Origin: Bacteroidia bacterium
Lineage (GTDB): Bacteria; Bacteroidota; Bacteroidia; Flavobacteriales; Flavobacteriaceae
Reading direction: 5' to 3'
Length of the DNA stretch: 64,000 nucleotides
Assembly: GCA_030430535.1 (NCBI GenBank)
Contig: JAUIKY010000001.1
Location: forward strand, 62,001-126,000
Shown here: positions 9,468-23,863 of the stretch, piece after piece
How positions within the stretch are numbered: the stretch's first letter is position 1
Layout: the number at the start of each line of letters is the position of its first letter
Notes under the pieces: generated by a model
What the model saw: only the letters and a program-made list of their open reading frames with translations
What the model was told of the DNA's origin: nothing
Database searches by the model: none
Program-made: the position numbers and the translations under genes

Positions 9468-10841
9468 ATGGAACAAAAAAAAGGAAGTTTAAAAAGTACG
9501 ATAACGGTATCGCTTACTAATTATTTAGATGCAGGCGCGATTGTAGCTGGGGCAAGTGGATTAACGCTTTGGCAAAATTATCTTGGACTTACAGAAGGGC
9601 ATCTTGGTTGGCTAAATGCCATTAGTGCCAACGCTTTTGGAGCTGCCATAGGTGCGATTATTGGCGGTTTTCTTGCCGATAAATATGGGAGAAAAAAGAT
9701 TTATACCTACAACATGTTGGTATACATGTTGGGCGTGGCCATTATCATATTCACTGTAAACTTCCCGATGTTGTTGTCAGGGTTTTTAATTACCGGAATA
9801 TCCGTAGGGATTGGTGTTCCGGCGTCATGGACCTATATTTCCGAAAATTCCGAGGTTAGAAATCGCGGCCGTAACATGGGTATTTCGCAATTTGCATGGG
9901 GTGTAGGGCCAACCATCATTTTAATTTTAGGCATGTTGCTCGCTCCGGGTATAGATGATGCTTCAGCGGGTGTTTTATTCAAATATGTAAAAGATATTGC
10001 TGCATTGTTCATAGGAAGTGATGCGAGTATTGAGGCTGTTAACGTATTCAGTAGCCGCCTTATTTTTGGTTCGTTGTTCATTGTAGCTTTTATAGCTTGG
10101 AACCTTCAGCGTAAGCTCGAAGAATCTAAAGAATGGTTAGAGGCCAAAGAAAAGCAAAAGCAAAGCAAAGAAAAAGTGCCCAGTGTTTTTGCGTCTTTTG
10201 GAACACTGCTCACCAACAAAGTAAATATTAGAACCATGCTTTTTTTAGCAGGAATTTATGTCACTTGGAATATGGTGGCTTCCGTAATGGGCTTTTTTCA
10301 ACAACACATTTATGAAACGGCAGGTGGACTTTCCAATGAAGATGCCAATATGGTATCGGCCATTCAATGGCTCATCATTATTGCAGTGACGTATTTTGGT
10401 TTTTCAATGCTTATCGATAAAGTCAATCAACGTATGTTATATTTTATCGGTACGGGAATAGGGATTGTAGCATGGGGCATCCTTATTTTTATAGGTATCA
10501 AAAATTACATTGCTTTGTGGGCCTTTACTATTTTGTGGGGCGTACATGCAGGAATAAGCGTTCAGGCTTTTTATGCTCTGTGGGCTTCAGAACTGTTCCC
10601 AGCCAAATACCGTGCTGCAGCTCAAGGAATCATGTTTTTTGCGGTTAGGGCTATAGCCGCCATCTGGGGATTTGGCTTTGTCTTCATTTATGGGGAACAC
10701 GGCGAAGGGTTCCACACAGCAGCTTATGTTATGATTGGCTTGCTCATTGTGGCTTTAATAATAGGAACGATTTGGACGCCAAAAACACAAGGAAAAACAT
10801 TAGAGCAAATTACAGAAGAACGTTACGGAGACGATATTTAA
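9468..10841 (+). CDS. MFS sugar transporter
   Basis: 457 aa, ~12 TM; 'GGFLADKYGRKKIYTYNMLVYMLG', 'WASELFPAKYRAAAQGIMFF' typical of the sugar porter group. Confidence 0.9.
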   Translation: MEQKKGSLKSTITVSLTNYLDAGAIVAGASGLTLWQNYLGLTEGHLGWLNAISANAFGAAIGAIIGGFLADKYGRKKIYTYNMLVYMLGVAIIIFTVNFPMLLSGFLITGISVGIGVPASWTYISENSEVRNRGRNMGISQFAWGVGPTIILILGMLLAPGIDDASAGVLFKYVKDIAALFIGSDASIEAVNVFSSRLIFGSLFIVAFIAWNLQRKLEESKEWLEAKEKQKQSKEKVPSVFASFGTLLTNKVNIRTMLFLAGIYVTWNMVASVMGFFQQHIYETAGGLSNEDANMVSAIQWLIIIAVTYFGFSMLIDKVNQRMLYFIGTGIGIVAWGILIFIGIKNYIALWAFTILWGVHAGISVQAFYALWASELFPAKYRAAAQGIMFFAVRAIAAIWGFGFVFIYGEHGEGFHTAAYVMIGLLIVALIIGTIWTPKTQGKTLEQITEERYGDDI

Positions 10842-10879
10842 AACAATATTCATATAATTAAAAAAAGAAATTGAAACAG

Positions 10880-13009
10880 ATGGAAAAATCAAAATTACCG
10901 CATACCGATTCTAATGCAACATGGATTTGGTATCCGGGCGATTTCGAAATTTGGTTGAGTAATAAAATGCAAGTACGGCGTACCGAGCGTGAAGCGGTTT
11001 TTCCACCGCTTTGGCGTTATTATAGTCCGTACCCTTTAGTAACTTTTCAAACAGAGGTGGATTTGCCCGAGGAAGACGATGTGAAAATACATTCCGAAGG
11101 GCCTTTTCAATTATTGATTGATGATGTTCAGATTTATGGACAACCCAAATCGATTAAAATTTCTGCCGGAAAACATAAAATTTCCTTTAAAGTATATAAC
11201 CAAGAAGTGTTACCAGCCATTTATATCGATGGCAAATACGTGAAATCGAATGCGTCTTGGAACGTAACTAACGAAGATAAACTTTGGATTGACGAAGAAG
11301 GTAAAGCGCAACAATCTGGTACACCATGGGTGCCAGTTGGGTCGTGGAACTTTGATGAACCAGAAGCCAAACCTTCCGAATTTCAACTGGCTACAGAACC
11401 TTGGGAAGCCAAGAGTACTGAAAAAACCGAAGGTGGTGAACTGATTGATTTTGGAAAAGAAACCTTCGGCTACATCAAATTACACGGATTAAAAGGCAAG
11501 GGTAAATTAACATTGTATTACGGCGAATCTCGCGAAGAAGCTTTGAGCACTGATAAATGCGAAACTTTAGACAATTTGTATTTTGACGGTAGCCAGTCCG
11601 AAACCTATATATTAGATAATTCAAAAGCATTTCGTTACGTGCAGGTACAAAAAGATGCTTCGGTGGAGTACGATTCCATTTCCATGTTATACGAATACCT
11701 GCCGTTGGAGTACCGTGGCAGTTTTAAATCTTCTGATGATTTATTGAACCAAATCTGGGATGTTTCAGCATACACCATGCACCTCACCACGCGTGAATTT
11801 TTTATCGATGGCATAAAACGCGACCGATGGATTTGGGCTGGCGATGCCTACCAAAGTTATTTGATGAACTATTACTTGTTCTTCGATTCGCCTTCGGTAG
11901 AGCGCACAATAGCAGCCCTTCGTGGAAAAGAACCGGTTACGGCACACATCAACATCATTATGGATTATTCGTTGTATTGGTTTATTGGCATTTACGATTA
12001 CTACTTGTACACTGGCGACACCAAGTTTATCAAAACGTACTATCCGCGCATGAAAACCTTAATGGATTATTGTCTGGGAAGACGAAACGAAAACGGGTTT
12101 TTAGAGCCTTTGGAAGGCGACTGGGTATTTATCGATTGGGCCGACGGTTTACCAAAAACGGGCGAAGTAAGTTTTGAACAGTTGTTATTGGCTAAAAGTT
12201 TAGAGGCCATGGCGGTAAGCGCAAAAATTGCTGGTGAGATTGAAGATGAGAAGGGATACGAGCAGTTGGCAGCCGATTTAAAAGCAAAACTCTTCGATGT
12301 GTTTTGGGATGAAGATAATCAAGTGATGAAGCACCAACGCATCGGTGGTGAAATTCAAGATATCGTTACTCGCTACGCTAATATGTTTGGTATCTTTTTT
12401 GATTATTTCAACGAAGCCCAAAAGCAAAGTGTAAAAGATAAAGTGTTGCTAAATGATGATATTTTAGAAATCACAACCCCATATATGCGGTTTTACGAAT
12501 TGGAAGCCCTTTGTGCCATGGGCGAACAAGCGTTTGTTTTAGGTGAAATCCGTGATTATTGGGGTGGTATGTTAGATTTGGGAGCGACTTCATTTTGGGA
12601 AAAGTACGACCCTAAACAAAAGGGCACCGAGCATTTGGAAATGTATGGAAGACCTTACGGAAAAAGCCTTTGCCATGCTTGGGGGGCAAGCCCAATTTAT
12701 TTATTCGGTAGGTACTATTTAGGTGTTGAGCCAACCGCGCCAGGCTATTCAGAATATACCGTTAAACCCAATTTAGGCGGATTGGAATGGATAGAAGGAC
12801 AAGTGCCAACACCAAATGGAACGGTAGAATTATACATAAACACAAGCGAAATAAAAGTAAAGGCCTCAGAAGGTGAGGGCACGCTAATTTTCAACAGTGA
12901 AACTCAGCCTTCTACAAATCACGGAACGGTATCGGCATGTGGTGAAAATAAATATCAACTCACCATTAAACCAAACACCGAATATGCAATCAAATATAAA
13001 GCACTATAA
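10880..13009 (+). CDS. GH78-like alpha-L-rhamnosidase, no signal peptide
   Basis: 'DGIKRDRWIWAGDAYQSYLMNYYLFFD...', 'LCHAWGASPIYLFGRYYLGVEPTAPGYSEYTVKPNLGGLEWIEGQVPTPNG' are GH78 hallmarks. The ORF track begins at TTG 10871; ATG at 10880 (MEKSKLPHTD) is the more likely start. Confidence 0.87.
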   Translation: MEKSKLPHTDSNATWIWYPGDFEIWLSNKMQVRRTEREAVFPPLWRYYSPYPLVTFQTEVDLPEEDDVKIHSEGPFQLLIDDVQIYGQPKSIKISAGKHKISFKVYNQEVLPAIYIDGKYVKSNASWNVTNEDKLWIDEEGKAQQSGTPWVPVGSWNFDEPEAKPSEFQLATEPWEAKSTEKTEGGELIDFGKETFGYIKLHGLKGKGKLTLYYGESREEALSTDKCETLDNLYFDGSQSETYILDNSKAFRYVQVQKDASVEYDSISMLYEYLPLEYRGSFKSSDDLLNQIWDVSAYTMHLTTREFFIDGIKRDRWIWAGDAYQSYLMNYYLFFDSPSVERTIAALRGKEPVTAHINIIMDYSLYWFIGIYDYYLYTGDTKFIKTYYPRMKTLMDYCLGRRNENGFLEPLEGDWVFIDWADGLPKTGEVSFEQLLLAKSLEAMAVSAKIAGEIEDEKGYEQLAADLKAKLFDVFWDEDNQVMKHQRIGGEIQDIVTRYANMFGIFFDYFNEAQKQSVKDKVLLNDDILEITTPYMRFYELEALCAMGEQAFVLGEIRDYWGGMLDLGATSFWEKYDPKQKGTEHLEMYGRPYGKSLCHAWGASPIYLFGRYYLGVEPTAPGYSEYTVKPNLGGLEWIEGQVPTPNGTVELYINTSEIKVKASEGEGTLIFNSETQPSTNHGTVSACGENKYQLTIKPNTEYAIKYKAL

Positions 13010-13018
13010 ATTTTTATA

Positions 13019-15874
13019 ATGAATACGTTTTTAAAAAAGTTATCTTTTCTATTAGTTTTTACGGGGGTGACCGCATTAGCGCAAAACACCGAAATTCAAT
13101 ACTTATCGGGTACGGGATACCAAGACACCAAAGAGTGGGAGTTTAAAGTGTCTGACGGACGAAAAAGTGGTGAGTGGTCAACCATCAATGTGCCATCAGT
13201 TTGGGAGCAAGAAGGTTTCGGAACATATCAATACGGTATCCGTTTTTACGGAAAGCCGTTTCCCGATGGTATTGCCGACGAGGTAGGCTATTACAAATAC
13301 ACTTTTGAAGTGCCTAAAGCATGGGAAAACAAACGCGTTAACATTGTCTTCGATGGGTCGATGACCGATACCGAGGTGCGAATCAACGACCGCTCGGTTA
13401 CAGGAGACATACACCAAGGTGCCTTTTACCGATTTCAATACGAAATTACCGATTTATTAAAGTACGGTAAAGAAAACTTGCTTGAAGTTACAGTAAGTAA
13501 GGAATCTAAAAATGCCAGTGTTAATCTAGCTGAACGCCGAGCCGATTATTGGAATTTTGGCGGTATTTTCCGTCCGGTATTTTTAGAAGCGCTTCCTGCA
13601 ACACATATTGATTATGCGGCTTTAAAGGCTGAAGCTGATGGTGCTTTTGAAGCTAACTTATTTTTAGGAAGTGGAGCAAAAAACATTTCAGCTGAAATCA
13701 CAATTACTGACGAAAATGGAAAAAAATTAGGAGCAACCGTAAAAGCTAAAGGTGTTGATGGTGCCGATAAAATTCATTTAGAGGAAAGCTTTAAAAATGT
13801 TAAGCAGTGGACGGCTGAAACACCTAATTTATATAAAGCAGAAATTAAACTTCTGAAAGATGGCGAAGTCGTTCATCAAATTACCGAAACCATCGGGTTT
13901 AGAACTATTGAAATCCGTAAAGGTGATGGCATTTATGTAAACGGTCAGCGTGTATTGATGAAAGGCATTAACCGCCACAGTTTTTGGCCAGAATCCGGTA
14001 GAACGTTAAACAAAGAGTTGAATTATGCCGATGTGCGTTTAATCAAAGAAATGAACATGAATGCGGTACGTCTATCGCATTATCCGCCAGACCCGGAATT
14101 TCTGCAAGCTTGCGACGAGTTGGGCTTGTATGTGATGAATGAATTGGCCGGATGGCACGGACATTACGATGATGCCGTTGGAAAAAAACTAGTAAAGGAA
14201 ATGGTAACGCGCGATTTAAACCATCCGAGTATCATTTTCTGGTCTAACGGAAATGAAGGTGGTTGGAATACCAATTTAGATGATCAATTCGATATTTGGG
14301 ATTTACAAAAGCGTCCGGTTTTACATCCACAACAAGAACACAATGGCGTGGAAACCATGCACTACCGTTCGTATGGCGAAACCTTGGAATATTTTAGAGA
14401 CGATAATATATTTATGCCTACCGAGTACCTTCACGGGCTTTACGATGGCGGGCACGGTGCTGGTTTTGACGATTACTGGGAGGTAATGCGCAAGCACCCA
14501 CGTAGCGGTGGCGGTTATCTTTGGGTGTTCGCTGATGAAGGTATAGCACGTACCGACCAAGATGGGCGCATCGACAACCAAGGAAACTATGGAGCCGATG
14601 GCATCGTTGGCCCACATCACGAAAAGGAAGGCAGTTTCTTTACCGTAAAAGAAGTATGGTCGCCCGTAATGATTATGGAAAAACCAGAATTGCCAAACGA
14701 TTTTGAAGGTACCTTCACCATCGAAAACCGCTACGATTTTACCAATACCAATACTTGTACTTTTGAATGGGAATTAGTGAATTTTGCTTCTCCACTAGAC
14801 GGAAAAGAAGGCAGAAAATCCTTTAGAAAAGGAACGGTAAAAGCGCCAAATATAGAACCGCACGGCAAAGGCAAGTTAAAACTGGATTTACCAAACAGTT
14901 GGCAAGATGCCGATGTGCTTTACGTAAAAGTTACGGATAAAAACGGCCACGAATTATGGACTTGGGATTTCACTTGGGATAAAAAAGTAGGAAGAAAATT
15001 AAATTCTGGTAAAGTGAAATTGGAAGAAACCGATGAAGCCTACACCGTATCAGCGGCAAAAACTGAAGTGAAATTTGATAAAGCTTCCGGAAAATTAGTT
15101 GAAGTTAAACAAAATGGAAACACTATCAGTTTAACTAATGGACCAAAAATCATCATGGCACGTCGTGGCGATAGAACATTGGACGGAACGGTTAACCCTG
15201 ATTTCCTAAAAGGTGAAGACCGTATTTATAAGGAATTCGATTGTTGGGATGAAGAGGTAAACTGTTCAGAAAATTTATTGAATATTTCTGCAAAAGAGGA
15301 AAAAGGTAAAGTAGTGGTTGAAGCTAACTATCACGGCATTCTTCAAAAAGTGGTTTGGACGATTGATGCTGAAGGTTTAATCCAGCTAGATTATGAATAC
15401 GAATACAACGGTGTGGTAGATTTGGCCGGTGTATATTTCGATTATCCCGAAGAAAAAATGCAGTCTAAAAAATGGTTAGGAGACGGACCATACCGTGTGT
15501 GGCAAAACCGTTTGAAAGGCACCACTTTAGATATTTGGGAGAATGATTATAATGACCCGATTCCTGGAGAGTCATTTAATTACCCGGAGTTTAAAGGCTA
15601 TTTCAATAACTGGCAATGGGCAGAATTCACCACTGAAGAAGGACAGATTTACATTGAAAATAAAGGAACGGATACCTACTTAGGGGTGTATTCGCCTCGT
15701 GATGGCCGTGATGCTCTGTTGTACACCATTCCAAATACAGGAATTGCAGTATTGGATGTTATTCCGCCAGCTAGAAATAAGGTAAATGCTACCGATTTAG
15801 TGGGACCATCATCGCAACCAAAATGGCTAAACGGATTGCAAAAACGTACGGTGTATTTAAAGTTTGATAAATGA
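13019..15874 (+). CDS. GH2 family glycoside hydrolase (beta-galactosidase/beta-glucuronidase-like), secreted
   Basis: 951 aa. Signal peptide 'FLVFTGVTALAQ'; 'GFRTIEIRKGDGIYVNGQRVLMKGINRHSFWPESGRTL', 'DLNHPSIIFWSNGNEGGWN', 'MPTEYLHGLYDGG' (putative nucleophile region). Confidence 0.9.
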   Translation: MNTFLKKLSFLLVFTGVTALAQNTEIQYLSGTGYQDTKEWEFKVSDGRKSGEWSTINVPSVWEQEGFGTYQYGIRFYGKPFPDGIADEVGYYKYTFEVPKAWENKRVNIVFDGSMTDTEVRINDRSVTGDIHQGAFYRFQYEITDLLKYGKENLLEVTVSKESKNASVNLAERRADYWNFGGIFRPVFLEALPATHIDYAALKAEADGAFEANLFLGSGAKNISAEITITDENGKKLGATVKAKGVDGADKIHLEESFKNVKQWTAETPNLYKAEIKLLKDGEVVHQITETIGFRTIEIRKGDGIYVNGQRVLMKGINRHSFWPESGRTLNKELNYADVRLIKEMNMNAVRLSHYPPDPEFLQACDELGLYVMNELAGWHGHYDDAVGKKLVKEMVTRDLNHPSIIFWSNGNEGGWNTNLDDQFDIWDLQKRPVLHPQQEHNGVETMHYRSYGETLEYFRDDNIFMPTEYLHGLYDGGHGAGFDDYWEVMRKHPRSGGGYLWVFADEGIARTDQDGRIDNQGNYGADGIVGPHHEKEGSFFTVKEVWSPVMIMEKPELPNDFEGTFTIENRYDFTNTNTCTFEWELVNFASPLDGKEGRKSFRKGTVKAPNIEPHGKGKLKLDLPNSWQDADVLYVKVTDKNGHELWTWDFTWDKKVGRKLNSGKVKLEETDEAYTVSAAKTEVKFDKASGKLVEVKQNGNTISLTNGPKIIMARRGDRTLDGTVNPDFLKGEDRIYKEFDCWDEEVNCSENLLNISAKEEKGKVVVEANYHGILQKVVWTIDAEGLIQLDYEYEYNGVVDLAGVYFDYPEEKMQSKKWLGDGPYRVWQNRLKGTTLDIWENDYNDPIPGESFNYPEFKGYFNNWQWAEFTTEEGQIYIENKGTDTYLGVYSPRDGRDALLYTIPNTGIAVLDVIPPARNKVNATDLVGPSSQPKWLNGLQKRTVYLKFDK

Positions 15875-15879
15875 CTTTT

Positions 15880-15990
15880 GTCAACCTGAAATGTCACACT
15901 GAGCGGAGCCGAAGTGTTTTTCAGGTTCTCATTAAGTTTATAGGATTGAGTATTATGAGATTCCGAAATAAATTTGGAATGACATAAAAA
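15880..15990 (+). repeat. Intergenic REP-like palindromic repeat region (GTCAACCTGAAA...TTTCAGGTT; GTCACACTGAGCGGAGCCGAAGTGT; ATTCCGAAATAAATTTGGAAT)
   Basis: Several short nested inverted repeats in non-coding DNA; related to the GTCACCCTGAA..TTTCAGGGT elements at ~25311 and ~30222. Confidence 0.65.
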
Positions 15991-16004
15991 AATAGAATTT
16001 TAAA

Positions 16005-17144
16005 ATGAAAACGAAAAACATAATACAATTTGTTGCTGTAATCGGGCTTTTAGCTTCAGTAATTGGATGCGCTTCAAAAACTGAAAAGTTAAAGAAACGT
16101 GAGATTACCGATGCCGTAATGCAAGAAATCTACGAAGAGATTAAAACGCCGTATAAGTATGGATTGGTCATGGTGCCTACCGACAATTCATATAAAATGG
16201 ATTGTCCGAGTATCTTCCGAAAAGATGGAAAATGGTATATGACATATTTGATTTTTGAGGGGCGCGGTTACGAAACTTGGTTGGCCGAAAGTGATGATTT
16301 GTTAAACTGGAATCACTTAGGAAAAGTGATGTCATTTTCAAAAGACACCACTGAGTGGGACGTCAACCAAAAAGCGGGATATATTGCTTTGCAGGACCCG
16401 ACTTGGGGCGGTTCGTACAAATGGAACACGTACGACGATAAATATTGGATGAGTTATTTTGGTGGAAATACCACGGGCTATGAGGCTGGAATTTTATCCA
16501 TGGGCATGGCTTACACTGAAAAGTCGCCAACCGAACCACACGAATTTAAAAGACTACCAGAACCGGTTTTAAGACCAAATGACGATAAGGCCAAATGGTG
16601 GGATAACAGCACAATGTACAAAAGTTCTGTAATTCGTGATGTTGAAAATGAAACCGGTCATGAATTCATCATGTATTACAACGCCCGTGGCGATAGTATC
16701 AATCCAGCTAAAGGAGCAGAGCGCATTGCTATGGCGGTATCAAACGATATGAAAAACTGGAAACGTTACGGCGACGCCCCGTTAATCAATCATCATCGAG
16801 GCATTTCGGGTGATGCGTATATCCAACGTATCAACGATACTTGGGTGATGTTCTATTTTGGAGCGTTTTGGACGGGTTGGGACCAAGGGGCTTTCAATCG
16901 CTTTGCCGTTTCTAACGATTTAATCCATTGGAAAGACTGGGAAGGCGATAATTTAATTGAGTCTTCTGAGCCTTTTGATGAGCAATTTGCACATAAATCC
17001 TTTGTAGTGAAACATGATGGCATCGTGTATCATTATTATTGTGCCGTAAATAAAGCTGGGCAACGCGGTATAGCATTGGCGACCTCAAAAGACATAGGAA
17101 AAAGCGATTTGCATTTTGTGGCAATCGAATCGGATAAAAAATAG
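16005..17144 (+). CDS. Lipoprotein, GH43-like 5-bladed beta-propeller glycosidase family protein
   Basis: 379 aa; lipobox 'LLASVIGCAS'; 'YKMDCPSIFRKDGKWYMTYLIFEGRGYETWLAESDDLLNWNHLGKVM', 'AMAVSNDMKNWKRYG', 'ISGDAYIQRINDTWVMFYFGAF'; propeller repeats of GH43/GH117/GH130-type folds. Confidence 0.7.
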   Translation: MKTKNIIQFVAVIGLLASVIGCASKTEKLKKREITDAVMQEIYEEIKTPYKYGLVMVPTDNSYKMDCPSIFRKDGKWYMTYLIFEGRGYETWLAESDDLLNWNHLGKVMSFSKDTTEWDVNQKAGYIALQDPTWGGSYKWNTYDDKYWMSYFGGNTTGYEAGILSMGMAYTEKSPTEPHEFKRLPEPVLRPNDDKAKWWDNSTMYKSSVIRDVENETGHEFIMYYNARGDSINPAKGAERIAMAVSNDMKNWKRYGDAPLINHHRGISGDAYIQRINDTWVMFYFGAFWTGWDQGAFNRFAVSNDLIHWKDWEGDNLIESSEPFDEQFAHKSFVVKHDGIVYHYYCAVNKAGQRGIALATSKDIGKSDLHFVAIESDKK

Positions 17145-17189
17145 AAGAAAAGATTGTCACCTAGGCATGACAATAACTCAATATTTTAA

Positions 17190-20482
<3,293 letters not shown>

Positions 20483-20483
<1 letters not shown>

Positions 20484-23400
20484 TGCGTTTCAAAATAAAA
20501 TATTTCAGCCTGTTTTTTGTGTTATTCTTGGTCATGTCTTGTAAGGAAGAACAAAAGGAAACAACTGCATTTTTTCAGCCCACGGAAGACAGTGCCAAGC
20601 CATGGGTTTACTGGTATTGGATGAAAAGTGCCTATTCCAAGGAAGGCATTACGGCCGATTTGGAAGCGATGAAACAAGCAGGCATTCGTGGGGCATATTT
20701 AATGACCATTAAAGGGCCGGGTGAAGAACCATTAATGAACCCACCAGTGATTCAATTAAGTAAAGAGTTTTGGGAATTGGTGCGATGGGCATTGCTGGAA
20801 GCCGACCGATTAGGCTTGAAAATTGCGTTCCATCCTGCTGATGGGTTTGCAGTAGCTGGTGGGCCTTGGATTACCCCAGAATTATCCATGCAAAAAGTGG
20901 TTTGGGCCGATACCGTGGTGAATTCATCTGAAGTGAAGGACTTAAAATTACCCGTTCCTGAGCATTATAAAGATTATTATAATGACATTGCTACATTTGC
21001 GATTCCTGTTGAAAAAGCGTTTAAAACTTCAGTGGAAGTGCAACCAAAAGTGACTGCTTCAAACCATGAAAAAGCCGATTTTTTAACGGACAATTCAACA
21101 CACAATACACAGTTTAGAATGCGAGAAGCAGGTTATATTCAGTATGAATTTAATAAAGCTTTTGATTGTAAATCCATTCAAATTGAAACCCAAGGGAATA
21201 ATTATCAAGCCCACCGATTATTAATTGAAGTGAGCGATGATGGCGAAAACTTTAAAAGTTTAGGACGATTGGAAACCCCACGTTCTGGGTGGCAAGATAC
21301 AGACGTAAACTATACGCATAGCGTTTCAGCGAAAGCGAAATATTTCCGATTTATTTACAACCCAGAAGGCTCTGAGCCTGGTGCCGAAGATTTGGATATG
21401 GCGAAATGGAATTCGTATTTAAAAGTCACTAAAATCATCCTTTCCGAAGAACCGCTTATAGATAACTACCAAGGGAAATCTGGGGCAGTTTGGCGCATTA
21501 GTTCAAGAAATACCGAAAAACAAATTCCAGATGCCGATTGTATAAATACCGAACAAATGGTGAATGTGTCGCAATTTGTTGATGAAAGTGGTGTTTTGAA
21601 TTGGGAAGCTCCGCAAGGGCAATGGCGTATTTTACGCTTCGGTCATACCTCTACAGGGCATGAAAATGCCACTGCTGGTGGTGGCCGTGGTTTGGAAGTC
21701 GATAAATTTAATGCCGAAGCCGTGCGCTTTCAACTAGACCATTGGTATGGCAAAATGCGACGTGTGGCGGGCGAAGATTTGGCGAGTAAAGTGGTGGAGA
21801 TTTTGCACATGGATAGTTGGGAATGCGGTAGCCAAAATTGGTCGCCCGTGTTTCGTGAAGCTTTTAAAATGCGACGTGGTTACGATATTATTGATTATTT
21901 GCCTGTGATGGCTGGAATTCCATTGGATTCTGCGGCAAAGACGGAACAGATTTTATACGATGTTAGAAAAACCATCACCGAATTAACAGCCGAAAATTTC
22001 TTCGGAACTTTAAAAGAAGAAGCCGAAAGAACAGGGGTGAAATTCAGTACCGAAAATGTCGCCCCAACCATGACCAGTGATGGGTTGCTGCATTTTAAAT
22101 ATGTGGATTATCCTAGTGGCGAATTTTGGTTTAGAAGTCCCACACACGACAAACCTAACGATATGTTGGATGCCATTAACGGCGGACATATTTACGGTCG
22201 AGATATTATTCAAGCCGAAGCGTTTACACAACTTCGAATGGATTGGGACGAGCATCCGGGGAATTTAAAAACCATGGCAGATAGAAATTATGCTTTGGGC
22301 ATTAATCGTTTTTTCTATCATGTGTTTATGCACAATCCGTGGTTGGATAGAAAACCGGGAATGACTTTAGACCCAATTGGAACGTTTTTTCAACGTGACC
22401 AAACGTGGTGGGAGCCTGGGCGAGCGTTTTTTGAATATTGTAAAAACATCCAGTTTCAGTTACAAAAAGGACAACCGGTTATCGATTTTGCAGTGTTCAC
22501 TGGGGAAGATATCCCGTCGCGTTCGGTGTTGCCCGACAGATTATTGCCGTTTATACCAAATGTGTTTGGGGCAGAGCGTGTGGCTTCAGAAAACATCCGA
22601 TTAGCCAACGAAGGACAACCCTCGGCCCGTATGCCTAAAGAAGTGAAATACACTAAAAACAGCACTGATTTATCGGAGTGGGTGAATGCCCTGAACGGAT
22701 ATAAATACGATTCGTTTAACAGCGATGTGTTGTTAAATGCCGAAGTAAAGAATGGGAAAGTGGTGTTTAAGGATGCCTTGGCTTACAATTTTTTGGTGTT
22801 CCCGGATGCCAGAAAAATGATGCCAACTAATATTTTATCTCTGGAAGTAGCAGAAAAAATGGTGGATTTGGTAAAAGCTGGAGCAACCATTTTTGTGGGT
22901 GAAAAACCGACAAGCATAGCCAATTTAAAAACCGATAAAGCCAAATGGCAACATTTGGTAGATGAATTATGGGCTGGAGCTAATCAAAAGCAATGGACTT
23001 TAGGAAAAGGGAAAGTCATCCAATTACCATATTTAGGCAATGATTTTTCAGAATTGGGCGTAGAACCCAATGTGTTGGTCGATGAAAATATCGCTTGGAC
23101 GCAACGTGAATCAGCCGATGAAAGCATTTACTTTTTATCCAATCAAAAAGAAGAAAAGCGGATTTTAGACGTGTCGTTTAGAGTTTCTGGCAAACAACCC
23201 GTCTTGTATCATCCCGTTTCAAATGAAACTACAGTTATAGAAAACTGGAAAGTTGAAAATGGACGAATCATTATGCCGTTGCAGTTTCTGCCAAACGAAG
23301 CCTTTTTCATCATTTTTAAAGATGGGATTGATGAAAATATTTCTGAAGGTGCATTAAACTGGTCAACTTTTAAAACTGAAAAAGTATTGGATGAAAGTTG

Positions 23401-23863
23401 GGCACTTGAGTTCGATGCAGCTTATCATGGACCTTCCAAAGCGATGAAAATTAGTAAACTTTTTGATTGGACAACTTCAGAAAATGATAGTATAAAATAC
23501 TATTCGGGAACAGCGAGTTACACCAAAATTTTTCAGTGGGATTCTCAAGAAACAGATGATTTATATCTGGATTTTGAGGAAGTGAACTGCATTGCTGAAG
23601 TATTTGTAAATGGAATAAACTGCGGTGTGGTTTGGACCTATCCGTATCACGTAAACATTTCCGAAGCTATAAAAGAAGGAGAGAATACAATAGAAATAAA
23701 AGTCACTAACACTTGGGCAAATCGTTTGATTGGCGATGAAAAATTGCCTCAGGAAGACCGCTTAACTTGGACTACCGCTCCGTTTAGGTTAGACGATACT
23801 ATGATGGTGAAATCTGGGCTTTTAGGAAGCATTCAAATTAAAAAGAAAATAAATGAAAAATAG
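20483..23863 (+). CDS. GH106 alpha-L-rhamnosidase, lipoprotein
   Basis: 1126 aa; lipobox 'FLVMSCKEE'; 'SAKPWVYWYWMKSAYSKEGITADLEAMKQAGIRGAYLM', 'HMDSWECGSQNWSPVFREAFKMRRGYD', 'TWANRLIGDEKLPQEDRLTWT'; start codon overlaps the upstream stop (TAATG). Confidence 0.92.
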
